Shown in pieces: positions 1 through 8,571 of a DNA stretch of 30,074 nt (position 1 is the stretch's first letter; the number at the start of each line of letters is the position of its first letter). The notes below the pieces were generated by a model that had not been told where the DNA came from, did not search any database, and saw only the letters and a program-made list of their open reading frames with translations. The stretch lies in NCBI GenBank assembly GCA_025349905.2, contig MU624706.1, positions 1 to 30,074 on the forward strand, in the 5' to 3' direction. Source of the stretch: Blastocladiella britannica (Eukaryota; Blastocladiomycota; Blastocladiomycetes; Blastocladiales; Blastocladiaceae). The translations under genes were made by a program, and so were the position numbers.

Positions 1-222
1 ACCGCCAAGGACCTGGACATGAAGGTCAACTCGGTCAGCGTCTACGTGTGGAACAAGGACCAGCGCGCGGCGGCGTGCGCGGGCAAGACCACTGCGGGTG
101 CTGCTAATGCTGCTACCGGCGGAACCACCCCCAGCAGTGCCAAGGCCGCCATCGCTGGTAATGGGATCGGCCATGCGGCAGTGGTCGCGGGACTGATGGC
201 CGCGCTGTCGGCCATGCTGTAA
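1..222 (+). CDS. 3' end of a probable GPI-anchored surface protein (partial)
   Basis: The frame is open from base 1 to the TAA at 220-222, so this is the last 73 residues of a gene starting outside the window. A short domain end (SVYVWNKDQRAAACAG) is followed by an Ala/Ser/Thr/Gly-rich stretch. The chain closes with a hydrophobic tail (AAVVAGLMAALSAML) that has no charged residues after it. A Ser/Gly/Asn-rich linker followed by a terminal hydrophobic segment is the usual layout of a GPI-attachment signal, so the mature protein is probably held on the cell surface. The domain itself is not recognisable from this remnant. The GPI call is inference from composition only. Confidence 0.5.
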   Translation, partial: TAKDLDMKVNSVSVYVWNKDQRAAACAGKTTAGAANAATGGTTPSSAKAAIAGNGIGHAAVVAGLMAALSAML

Positions 223-322
223 AATGTAGATTACAAATTTTGACTGCGACCAATTTTGTATGATGGTCGAGCAACCAGCTCAGTGCAAATGCCATTCATT
301 CAGATAAACAGAAAAATCACGG

Positions 323-1210
323 CTACAAATCCAATTCGGCTTCAAGCGGCCACGCATTTTCGAGCGCTGCCTTGGTCGCGTCGCTAAACTGATTGCGCTT
401 CAAATGGAGCTCTTTCAACGTTTGAGGCAGGGTGGAAGCAATGGCGCACCCGCCCAGATCGCCAATCCGGTTGTCGCTCAGCCAAAGCTTGGCCAACTTG
501 ATCGGTAGTACCTTCGCAATCGCTATCGCACCGACGTTACCAATTCGGTTTGAGCTCAGCCACAAGGTCCGCAGCGATGGCGTCAACTTTGCAGCAATTG
601 CTCGAGCACCCTCGTCGCCAATATCGCAGTTGTTCATCATCAGCTCCACCAGCGTGGGGGTCAGCTCGGCAGCAATCGCCCTGGCCCTAATATCGCCAAT
701 CGGATTGCCACACATCCACAAGGTATCCATGGACGGTGTCAGCTTGGCGGCGATGGCGACGGCGCCAGCGGTACCGATACCATTGTCGTTGAGCCACAGC
801 GTGGTCAAGGTGGGCGGCAAGACGGCCGCGATCGCCTTGGCACCATTGTCGCCAATGCCGTTGTTGGTCAGCCAGAGCTTGGTCAGCAGAGGCGGCCAGT
901 TCTGGGCCAGCGCCCCCGCGCCTGCCTCGCCAATCTGGCCGCGATCCAAATGGAGCTCCGTCAAGGACCGCGGCAAGTTGCGCACCAGGGCTTGGGTTTT
1001 TTGGAGGTTGACGATCGGGCCAAAAAAGTACAGGATCGAGAGGTTCTGCCTGGGCTGCTCCATGGCCACGTTGAGGATCACGACGCCGAGCTCGGTGATA
1101 GCTTTCTTGACCTCCAATTTGGTGACAGTGCCATTGGCGATGCTGTGCCGCATTCCAAAGCAAAAGGTCGTCCTCGCCCGTGGGCACTGGCAGGATCTGG
1201 TGTTTTTCAT
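323..1210 (-). CDS. Leucine-rich repeat protein, ribonuclease-inhibitor-like type
   Basis: Single-exon frame of 295 residues. From about residue 83 to the end there are eight tandem leucine-rich repeats of exactly 26 residues, with consensus LxxLxLxxNxIGxxGAxAIAxxLPPT. This follows the ribonuclease-inhibitor/NLRC pattern of strand plus helix, though it is shorter than the usual 28-29. Such arrays fold as curved solenoids that bind other proteins; the partner cannot be read from sequence. No signal peptide or membrane segment is visible. The last repeat has diverged (NQFSDATKAALENAW), as expected of a capping unit. The start is uncertain: the first 30 codons overlap a second open frame that also looks protein-like (EDDLLLWNAAQHRQ), so a 5' exon or frameshift may be missed. 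The upstream HIMEI-repeat gene on the same strand ends only 25 bp before this ATG. Confidence 0.75.
   Translation of the reverse strand: MKNTRSCQCPRARTTFCFGMRHSIANGTVTKLEVKKAITELGVVILNVAMEQPRQNLSILYFFGPIVNLQKTQALVRNLPRSLTELHLDRGQIGEAGAGALAQNWPPLLTKLWLTNNGIGDNGAKAIAAVLPPTLTTLWLNDNGIGTAGAVAIAAKLTPSMDTLWMCGNPIGDIRARAIAAELTPTLVELMMNNCDIGDEGARAIAAKLTPSLRTLWLSSNRIGNVGAIAIAKVLPIKLAKLWLSDNRIGDLGGCAIASTLPQTLKELHLKRNQFSDATKAALENAWPLEAELDL
341..964 (-). repeat. Eight tandem 78-bp LRR-coding units
   Basis: Eight in-frame units of 78 bp encode the 26-residue repeats of the LRR gene. All are equal in length, and units 2-7 share the GAxAIA core. The uniform spacing suggests expansion by unequal exchange followed by divergence. 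Confidence 0.75.
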
Positions 1211-1235
1211 GTCAGTCCAAGTCTTTTTAGGAAAA

Positions 1236-3274
1236 TCATTTTAATACACGTACAGCAAATGGGTCTCGGGGTTCCCCGGCTGGAGGGGCGACCATCTCCA
1301 TGATGTGACCGGCGGCAGGATCGAGCTCGATAATGTGGCCGGCGGCGGGGTGAATTTCCATAATGTGGCTGGCAGCAGTAGGAATTTCAATAATATGGCC
1401 GCCTGTGTTGATTTCCATAATGTGGCCGCCGTCTAGATGGAGTTCCATGATGTGGCCGTCGTCGTCGGTGTCGGCAGCTGCCACCGCCGGATTGAGGAAC
1501 GCCAGCACGCGGTTCAGGGCACGGGCAAGGCCAACAGAAGGCGTAGTTTGGCGCACAGTCACGGCTGCCAGGCCTCGGTCAGCCGGGGGAATACCAATCA
1601 GAGCAACCAAGTCGTGATCGTCGTCCAAGTCCACGACCGTCTGGTATTCGGCAGCAATGGCACGGTCAATGTCGGTCGCAGGTATGCCCAATCGCAATGC
1701 AAGCGTATAAAACACGGCGTTGTGGGTATCGGCACATAGAAGGACCTCGAGTGGGGTCTGGGCACTCATGTCGTTGACCAGCGTCGCCAGGTCCGTGACC
1801 AAGTTGGGATCAGCATCGTCGAGGTGCCCAGCCAAGACTGCAAGTATGTGGGTGCCGTAGCGACCCGGCCAAGACCAATCTACCAAAGTCTGCTGGATAT
1901 CTTGTATGGCGTTCATTCTATTGCACTATTTGGAGTATATTTGGAGAGAGGGGATACGCGCCATCACGACCGATGCAGCACAAGAATGCAGACATGTACG
2001 CAAAAGATTTGCTCATTTCGCGCAGCTCTGGGCGGAGAGCCAGCGCAAACGATGGGGTGGCGGCAGCGCGATTGGCAAACGTGTCATCGAACGCATGCGC
2101 CAAGGCGAGAATCCGGGCAACACGCTCCATGTTGGCATCGGGCGACCAAGCGGTAAATACGCGTGCCAAAAAGCCGTTGAGGTCTTTGGAAATAAAGTCG
2201 ACCCATTTGCGACCAAATCGAAACATGGCAAACTCGAGCAACACCACACCCAGGTTTTTCAAGAGTGCTGTTCAGTTTTTTTTTTTTGTGCTCAGTCGCG
2301 TCTTTCCATGAATGCGAATGAATGGTACAACGCACTCGAATCGCGCACAAGGAGAAAATTCACCGCACGCATGTGCTTCTCGAGAGTGAGGCCAACGCGG
2401 TCCATGGCCAATTTCCACGCTTCAAACGGCAGGTACAGTGAAAAGTCTATCACAGTGCTTGCAAGCACCAGTTGCGGCAGGGACGGCTCAACAGTATCGA
2501 CAAGAACGAGGATCGCGGAAAGTGCCTGCTCCAGTACTTTGTTGCCCTTTTTGACAGCACTCGTATTGCTATTATGCCCCAGGACCGTCAGCGCGTGAAT
2601 CGCAAAGTCGACTTCCTCACCCGCCGAGTTTCGGATGGGTGGAGAGGCATCTGGGTCATTTTCCAGGAGATTGGCGGCAATTGAAGGGACCAACGCGGCA
2701 TGTATCTCTGGACCTGTTCGATCGAGAAAAGTGAGTAATAGCAGGAACAACACCACAAATAGGTTGTCAGGCAAACCTTGCTTTTGGACGAATTTGCCAA
2801 CTAATGCCGCGGCGCTGTCGGACAGGTGTACCCGAGCTACGTCGCCGGATATGAAATGCATCAGCAAAACCAGGGTCGGAACTGGAAAGGCATAACAAAC
2901 AACTGATGTGAGCTCCTACTTTTTGTATTAATATATAGTGCGGAGTGCCATACCTCCAGGGCGAGCGAAAAAGACGCGCATCGAACTGAAAAGCAGAGCA
3001 AGGTCAGGACACGCGAATATCATAGCTCAATAATGGAAAATTTAAAAACATACTGCCTCGCGAAATTGATGGCGACGGCCCTGTTCGCGTCCGGAGCTGG
3101 CAGATCAAAGTGCACAAGTCAGAAATAAATAAATAGAGCAAATACGGCCGATCGACTGTCCGTACCGCGTCGAATGACAGATCGTTTTTTCGACTTGGGC
3201 GGCGGAAAAGCCGTGATGGCCACGGACACGATGGCCAGGGCGGCCAGGAGAGTGTCCTTGGGTCGTGGTGGCAT
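1236..3274 (-). CDS. Unrecognised alpha-helical protein with C-terminal HIMEI decapeptide repeats (6 exons)
   Basis: Not assignable to a known family. The model is 3274-3166, 3096-3054, 2985-2954, 2881-2336, 2267-1958 and 1917-1236. It gives 573 residues, and the phase closes at all five GT-AG junctions. Introns are 69, 68, 72, 68 and 40 bp; the last is unusually short. The start ATG at 3274 opens a hydrophobic segment (LLAALAIVSVAITAF) that could be a signal anchor, followed by a basic patch (PPPKSKKRSVIRR). Most of the body is Leu/Ala-rich amphipathic helix without Cys clusters or catalytic motifs, like an ARM/HEAT-type solenoid. The tail carries six copies of a 9-10-residue unit around G-H-I-(M/I)-E-(I/L/M). 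The small exons 2 and 3 (43 and 32 nt) are the least certain part. It ends 25 bp before the LRR gene. Confidence 0.6.
1293..1458 (-). repeat. Six tandem ~30-bp units encoding GHIMEI decapeptides
   Basis: Read on the minus strand, the units are GHIMELHLDG, GHIMEINTG, GHIIEIPTAA, SHIMEIHPAA, GHIIELDPAA and GHIMEMVAPP. The His-Ile-Met/Ile-Glu core is preserved while the linker varies. Most DNA units are 30 bp and one is 27 bp, so length changes stay in frame. Confidence 0.8.
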
Positions 3275-3603
3275 TGTTATTTATTTAATAATGGCGCAGT
3301 CGAAAAGAAGAGTGCCATGCGTTTTTGAATCGAAGAAAACATCGTAGCGACGTCCACCTCGCGACGCGCAGGGTCGTCGTATCCACCAATAAATAAAAGA
3401 ATGCGCAGAATTGGGAAGATCAAGAGTATATTAACTTTTCCGTGCTTGACAGCCTTTCTTGATCGCTCCTCGAGTCCGATCCCGCGTGACTGGTATAGCA
3501 GGACGACAACCGCCAGTGACAGGGAGTGTTTTTTTTGCCCATTCAGACAGGTTAACTGATTATGTGAAAATTAAGCCCCAATGAGGCCCGGAAGATGGGT
3601 GGG
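3275..3603. other. Intergenic region between two minus-strand genes
   Basis: About 330 bp between the start of the HIMEI-repeat gene and the stop of the EWW-repeat gene. It is AT-richer than the genes, with ATTTATTTAATAA just upstream of the HIMEI-gene ATG and a short poly-T run near 3530. It must hold the promoter of that gene and the 3' UTR of its neighbour. I see no convincing ORF or RNA gene in it. Confidence 0.5.
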
Positions 3604-5484
3604 TCAAATATCATAACTCATGGACGGCAGCGAGTGCGGGACAACACCCGAATCCGACTCGGAAAACACTGGGATCTTGCGCGTGGAAATAACATCACAC
3701 ATCCAGCAGAACGAGCCCTTATCCGTGCTGTAAATGTCAAAAAGCTTGTCATCGGCTGGGAAGACCAATGCATGGCCAGCAGCGAGGTGCGCCTGGAGCC
3801 ACCATTCTAACGCAACCGTGCTGCTCGAATTGAGCAGTGATCCCAAGATGCTCGGTTTCAGTGGCAAAAGAGAGGCGATTGGGGTGTTGGTGTAACGACA
3901 CCACCAAAACTGTTCCATCAGACAATCAAATGCCTGTTGGCCGGGAGCAGGTAAGCGTGCGGCCAGGTCCAGATCGGGGAAGATAGTGTCAACAAAATCG
4001 AGAGTAAAAGGCGTTGCGTGGAGCGCATCCATGCAAATATCAGCAAAAGCGCTCTGTTGCTCGTCGGTTTCAGGAGTAAATAGAGACATGTGATCCAGCA
4101 GCCACAGCTGTACTTGCCAAGCATCGAATTTAATGGCGAGAGAGCACACGCACTGCCAGTCATTCTTGGTCACTGGTAGCTGGTGTGCATGCCACCACGC
4201 GATCACGTTAACAGCATCATGTTGAACTGCATTTGATAGATACTCGGCGCAATCGAGGTTCTGGGGCGCCAACTCGGCCTGATGGCGGTTCCACCACTCT
4301 AGAACAGCTATTTTATCGTTTTCCACTGCTGCTGTCAAAAAATCGGTCAGATATTCCACCGTGAGGACATCCGTCGACTGCAAGACCAACTTTAGCATGT
4401 CTAGATTGCCATCAGATGCACAAAACCGCATAAATAGATCGCCAAAACTCAGCTTTTGAATCCCCAGCACAGTACACTTTTCCACTGCCCATTTCAAAAT
4501 AGGGAGTGTCGTTGGTGACTGGATCGTAAAGAACAAGCCGTACTGGGCGTTGTCTCGCCCAAATGAGTGCGAGAAATACTCTGGGAATTCGTTGTAATGA
4601 CACCAATACCAGTCCAAAGTGTCTATGGAGCAAAAGCCAGAAATTTCTAATTGCATCTCTCCAAACTTGTGTTCGGGTGTGCGGTGCTCCAGGAACCGCG
4701 TCCACCACCATTCAACTACTTTCAAGTGCTTGCTGCAAAGTGCAGCATCAGCAATCGAAGCAAGCGCTTTAGGAGCAGGCAGTTTCGCGCCAGTGTATGC
4801 CCACCAATAATCAAGAGCACCAATAGCGCCTCTGCCTGAGACTCCGGCAAGGAGGCACGTTTCATTCAGTTGCGCCATGGCCCACTCCTTGCTGAGCTGG
4901 TCTGTGATCCACCATTCAAAAAGAGATCTCTCCCCGTCACGGGTCGAGAGCAAAGCCGCCTGGCAAGTAAAAAACCTAATGTGCCCATGGTTGATTGCCC
5001 ATTGAACGACGCCTGTATGGGCCTCGTCAGCTGCATCGTGCCATAATACGGATGACCATGGAATGCCCAAACTACCACCAACGTTCGAAATCCATTCAAG
5101 GATATGCACGTGTCCATGAGTGACCGCCTCGGCGATGAATCCAAAGCCATCAGCCCAGACCTGCCTACCAGGTGTCGAAGGTCCAGCCAGTTTCCAGAGC
5201 AGCTCGATGGTGGGCAAGTCGCCTCGGGCGCCGGCGGCTTCGAGTGTATCGCTCAGGTTATCAAATAGCATGTAGAACGGGTAGTGTGGCAGCAGCGCGA
5301 GCCCAAGCCCATGTTTTATCGCGCGAGATGGGCAGAACTCGTGGAAACCACGTGAGAGGGCTGCGGCGAGGACAGAAGGTGCCCTGTACGTGGGGAGTAC
5401 ATTGAGCACGTGAATTGCTTCCTCGGGCGAGCGCGTGGCACCGGCAGCGTGGGCCAGGACAAGATAGGCGACGTCGTCTATCAT
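3604..5484 (-). CDS. EWW-repeat (degenerate ankyrin-like) protein
   Basis: One exon, 626 residues from the ATG at 5484. I chose this start because the open frame above it is interrupted by an A-tract encoding lysines and the upstream residues look non-coding. The protein contains about a dozen loosely spaced units marked by a hydrophobic-x-Trp-Trp core. Examples are ILEWISNVG, LFEWWITDQL, ALDYWWAYTG, VVEWWWTRFL, VLEWWNRHQ, VIAWWHAHQLP and ALEWWLQAHL. They recur roughly every 50 residues, with helical segments of DAA/SNAVQHDAVNV character between them. This resembles ankyrin-like helical repeats in which the second helix has become Trp-rich. It is probably a protein-binding scaffold. No signal peptide, membrane segment or catalytic motif is seen. 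I believe such proteins form large families in blastocladialean fungi, but that is from memory of their genomes and not proven here. Confidence 0.7.
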   Translation of the reverse strand: MIDDVAYLVLAHAAGATRSPEEAIHVLNVLPTYRAPSVLAAALSRGFHEFCPSRAIKHGLGLALLPHYPFYMLFDNLSDTLEAAGARGDLPTIELLWKLAGPSTPGRQVWADGFGFIAEAVTHGHVHILEWISNVGGSLGIPWSSVLWHDAADEAHTGVVQWAINHGHIRFFTCQAALLSTRDGERSLFEWWITDQLSKEWAMAQLNETCLLAGVSGRGAIGALDYWWAYTGAKLPAPKALASIADAALCSKHLKVVEWWWTRFLEHRTPEHKFGEMQLEISGFCSIDTLDWYWCHYNEFPEYFSHSFGRDNAQYGLFFTIQSPTTLPILKWAVEKCTVLGIQKLSFGDLFMRFCASDGNLDMLKLVLQSTDVLTVEYLTDFLTAAVENDKIAVLEWWNRHQAELAPQNLDCAEYLSNAVQHDAVNVIAWWHAHQLPVTKNDWQCVCSLAIKFDAWQVQLWLLDHMSLFTPETDEQQSAFADICMDALHATPFTLDFVDTIFPDLDLAARLPAPGQQAFDCLMEQFWWCRYTNTPIASLLPLKPSILGSLLNSSSTVALEWWLQAHLAAGHALVFPADDKLFDIYSTDKGSFCWMCDVISTRKIPVFSESDSGVVPHSLPSMSYDI

Positions 5485-5489
5485 TTTTT

Positions 5490-6890
5490 TTTTTTCACGA
5501 AGGAGTTTTTGCAAAGTGGGCACCGCAACGCCGACGACCCCTCGTCTCTGGAGAAGCTTGGGTATAAAGAATAGGTTCGCATTCATTTTGCTTGCCAACC
5601 GCAGGCAGCCGAGCCAGGAACCCTTGCATCTTGCAATGATGGCGCTGTTGCCACCGCAACCCAGGCGTGGCGACGAGTGGACAACAGGGCAGACGGCAGC
5701 AGCTGGCAGGCGAGGGCGGTCCGACCTCGACCTCGCCAAACAAGAACTTGAATGGAGGGAGGTCCGCGGGCCACGCCGACAGCGTCCTTGGGTGCACCGA
5801 GCTCTCTGGCGCCGCTGTACCCGCAGCCGCGCGTCTTGCCTGTAACACCCGTTGGTGGCGCAAGCTGGTCGGCCGAGATCATCACGAGCGCGCACCGCAA
5901 GATCACCGGCCTCCGTCAACCCGTCAGCGCGGTCCGCCATCACCTCCCCCGCCCACGGAGCGCATCAGATAATGGTTGAACTGGTCGTTACTCGGCCCGC
6001 CAGGGACGACATAAATACCACCTGAGCTCGAGCCATCCGCCACATTGAACCAGTCCACGTTGTACTGGAAGGCGCAACGGAACTCGCGCAGATTGGACAC
6101 GGGATGGCGCACCCCGACACGGAAGAAACGGCTTGGTCGGGTCCAGGGGGTACATGCCGCCCTTGAGCGCCGTTCCATGCCAAACCGACAACGACTTGAT
6201 CATGGCGCAAAGACCCGGCGCCCATGGAAAAAGTCGATCGTGCAGCCGTGCATGGACTGGACCGTGATTTGGCGCGGGGGGCAGCTGGGTCAGCAAGGTC
6301 GTTTTTTTGCCAGTCCAAAAGGCCATGAAAGACGTCGTCACGTGGCAGACCTGTTGCACAAATATTGATAGGAAAAAATAGCGATCGAAGGGTTCAAATG
6401 AAAAGAGCACACACCGATAAATTTCGTCCAGTCCTCAAGGATATTCCTGAGGCCAGTCTGCCGGTGCGGTCTGCAGTGGTTCGAAAGGAGAATAATGTGT
6501 AACGTCCAAGGTGCAGACGGTCGAGGGACAAAGGTGAGGCCGGAGCACGATGGTCCGCGGTACGGCGTGTCAGAGGTCGCCGGCCCGGTGTCCGCCGCGG
6601 ACAGGCGCATTGTGTCCACCAGCTGGCTGTAGCGTCGAAAACGAGGGAGCGATCGGGGTCGAGCGTTCCCCCCCCCCCCCCCCCCCCAGGGCCGACGGTG
6701 CCGGGGCGCAGGGTCCCCAGCGTTGAAATCACTGCGGACACCACTCTACTCCGACAAACAATAAACGAAAGAGAAAAATTGGGTGCGAGGCACGTTGAGA
6801 CATTTTTTGGAGTTTTCATGCGACATTCACATCCACGCGATGGGAAAAACAGTTTTGCAGTGCCCTTGCTGCGTCCTCGCCCGACCATGA
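5490..6890 (-). pseudogene. Probable broken minus-strand gene of unknown family
   Basis: No frame stays open with sensible protein, but several frames in turn do. Segments that look genuinely coding include ILEDWTKFI (near 6430), FMAFWTGKKTTLLTQLPP (6330-6280), ITVQSMHGCTIDFFHGRRV (6270-6215), MIKSLSVWHGTALKGG (6200-6150), then FRVGVRHPVSNLREF and YNVDWFNVADGSSSGG (6140-6020), and VMISADQLAPPTGVTG (5885-5835). Neighbouring segments lie in different frames, with a one-base shift near 6130 and another near 6210. A possible intron (GTGTGT...CAACAG, about 6410-6350) joins the first two. This is either a decayed gene or a real gene damaged by indel errors in the assembly; a poly-C run lies just upstream. 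I do not recognise the family. The far 5' part (6500-6890) is the weakest. Confidence 0.4.
6668..6687. repeat. Poly-C tract of 20 bases (poly-G on the minus strand)
   Basis: An uninterrupted run of 20 C lies in the region of the broken gene. Runs like this are prone to length errors in sequencing and to slippage in the cell. On the minus strand it could form a G-quadruplex. Confidence 0.95.
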
Positions 6891-7163
6891 CTGTTGTCGC
6901 AACGGCCGTCTGTTACGTTGCCTGCTTGTCCGCGGCAAATTTGCGTGCGTGCCTTCTATGCGCGGCCGCCCGTGCGTCCCAACCCCGGCTAGCCTCCTCC
7001 TGACCAGGATCGGTTTGGTAGGCCATGGGTGTCGCGCGTGAGAGTGCTCGTACCGATACAAGAACGAGTCACCATCTGTCATCCGATATTTTACGAAAAA
7101 AATCGCTTCCTTTCCTTCCTCTCTCCTCCTCGCTCCCTTTTATCCCATCGGCCTCCAAATCCA

Positions 7164-8534
7164 ATGTCCGACGCCTTCCTCCACAATGGTGCCTCTAAAC
7201 TCGACAGTCGCACTGATCCGAGTTGGGAAAGTACACCCATGTGGCCCGTGGCGGCACCAGCAGAGTCCGTCATTGATGACGGGCCCAACAGCAGCAGCGG
7301 GACGCCGAGTTACCACTTGCCCTTCCCGCAACACCAACACCGTCACCTTCAAGAGCAGCCACAGCAGTACCTTCATCGGCCGGGACCATCCGACGGCGGG
7401 ATCTATTCTCGGCAACATCTTCAGTACCCTCATCCACATCAACAGCAACCACAACTAAATCATTCAGGTCGCCTTGATCCACTGGTTTCCCGTACAGCCG
7501 AGTACAATCCATACGCGCGAACCAACCCACGTCCGCCGCTCCGCCTGTACTCGGACGGTCCCCGGTATCCTCACCATCCGGCCTTTCCTCTTTACGCACC
7601 GGCTCCTCCCTCGAAGCCGAGGACGAATGGATTTCCGCATCCCAGCGATGGGTTGCATCTCCATCATTCTAAAACTGTCGAGTCTGCTGCCCGCTCGGTA
7701 CGTGGTGTTTTACCCCAATAAAACAGATGGTTCTCCAAAATATTAAACTTTTTTCACAGATCCTCGACAATCTCGACATCCTGCACCAAACGGCGTCCAT
7801 GGTCCTGGCTCAACTTGGCGGCCACCCTTCTTCCCTCAGATCTGATCATTGTCTTCCATCGTCGGCCCATTTGCGCGCAGCAGTTCAAGCGGCGCACACG
7901 GTCCTTGACGCGGCTGTGATCCTTGATTCCTCTCAGCAGTTGCCTCACTTTGCTCCACCGCCGCCGCTGGTTCGTCCACATGTCATACAAGATCAACCTC
8001 TACATGAGATTCCTGTCCCGACGACCCAAGCCGACAGAACAAGGCAATCCTCGTCAGGTTCTTCTTCTGCCTCGAATGCGCCAAGTGCCCTGGGACTTGC
8101 TTCCCCGGCACCCAGGACCGTGATTGTCAACGATCTGCCCGATCTCGAGCTGATCCGCAGCAAGCGGCCGGTCTCTAGCAGCGGTGCAAGTGCACGGCCG
8201 GTTCCTCGTCGTCCCTTGGTACATTTCCATTTTTTTGTTGTTCGCAGGTCTCTTGACTCACATATTACGATGGATCAGAAATCTGTCCGGGCAAAGACCC
8301 ACCAGTGCCATAGCTGCCATGTCACCGAGACGCCCGAGTGGCGGCGCGGGCCGGACGGTCGCGGTACCTATTTTCATTGTTGTGATTTGATTTTTCCCGT
8401 TATTCACAACAAAAATGATGGAAGCGACCTTGTGTAATGCGTGCGGACTCCACTGGGCCAAGATCCAGCGGCAACGCGGCGACCACAACAACAACAACAA
8501 CAACGCGGGCGCACCTTCAGATCCTCCGCAATAA
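7164..8534 (+). CDS. GATA-type zinc-finger transcription factor (4 exons)
   Basis: Model 7164-7697, 7760-8218, 8279-8363 and 8425-8534, giving 395 residues. Introns are 62, 60 and 61 bp and all phases close. The single zinc finger (about residues 341-366) is split by the last intron. Its pattern is C-X2-C-X18-C-X2-C: CHSCHVTETPEWRRGPDG, then TLCNACGLHWAK after splicing. The 18-residue loop and the LHWAK end match the fungal NsdD/WC-2 type rather than the 17-residue NIT2 type. Such fingers bind GATA core sites in the nucleus, where NsdD and WC-2 relatives act in sexual development or light response; which applies is unknown. The N-terminal 180 residues are disordered and rich in His, Gln and Pro. 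A helical stretch (ILDNLDILHQTASMVLAQL) follows, and an Asn run ends the protein. No PAS domain is seen, which argues against a true WC-2 orthologue. The 60-bp second intron has no stop and could be retained in frame. Confidence 0.85.
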
Positions 8535-8571
8535 CAAGAAAATTCAAGCCAATAAAATCTCTTTTTCATAT

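Noticed and set aside
432..1244. Long plus-strand open frame opposite the LRR gene
   Set aside because: It is the mirror of the LRR repeats; its composition follows the antisense of the 26-residue unit and shows no domain.
5486..5943. N-terminal extension of the EWW gene beyond the ATG at 5484
   Set aside because: The extra 150 residues are Arg/Cys-rich and overlap other protein-like frames of the broken gene, and an A-tract separates them from the start.
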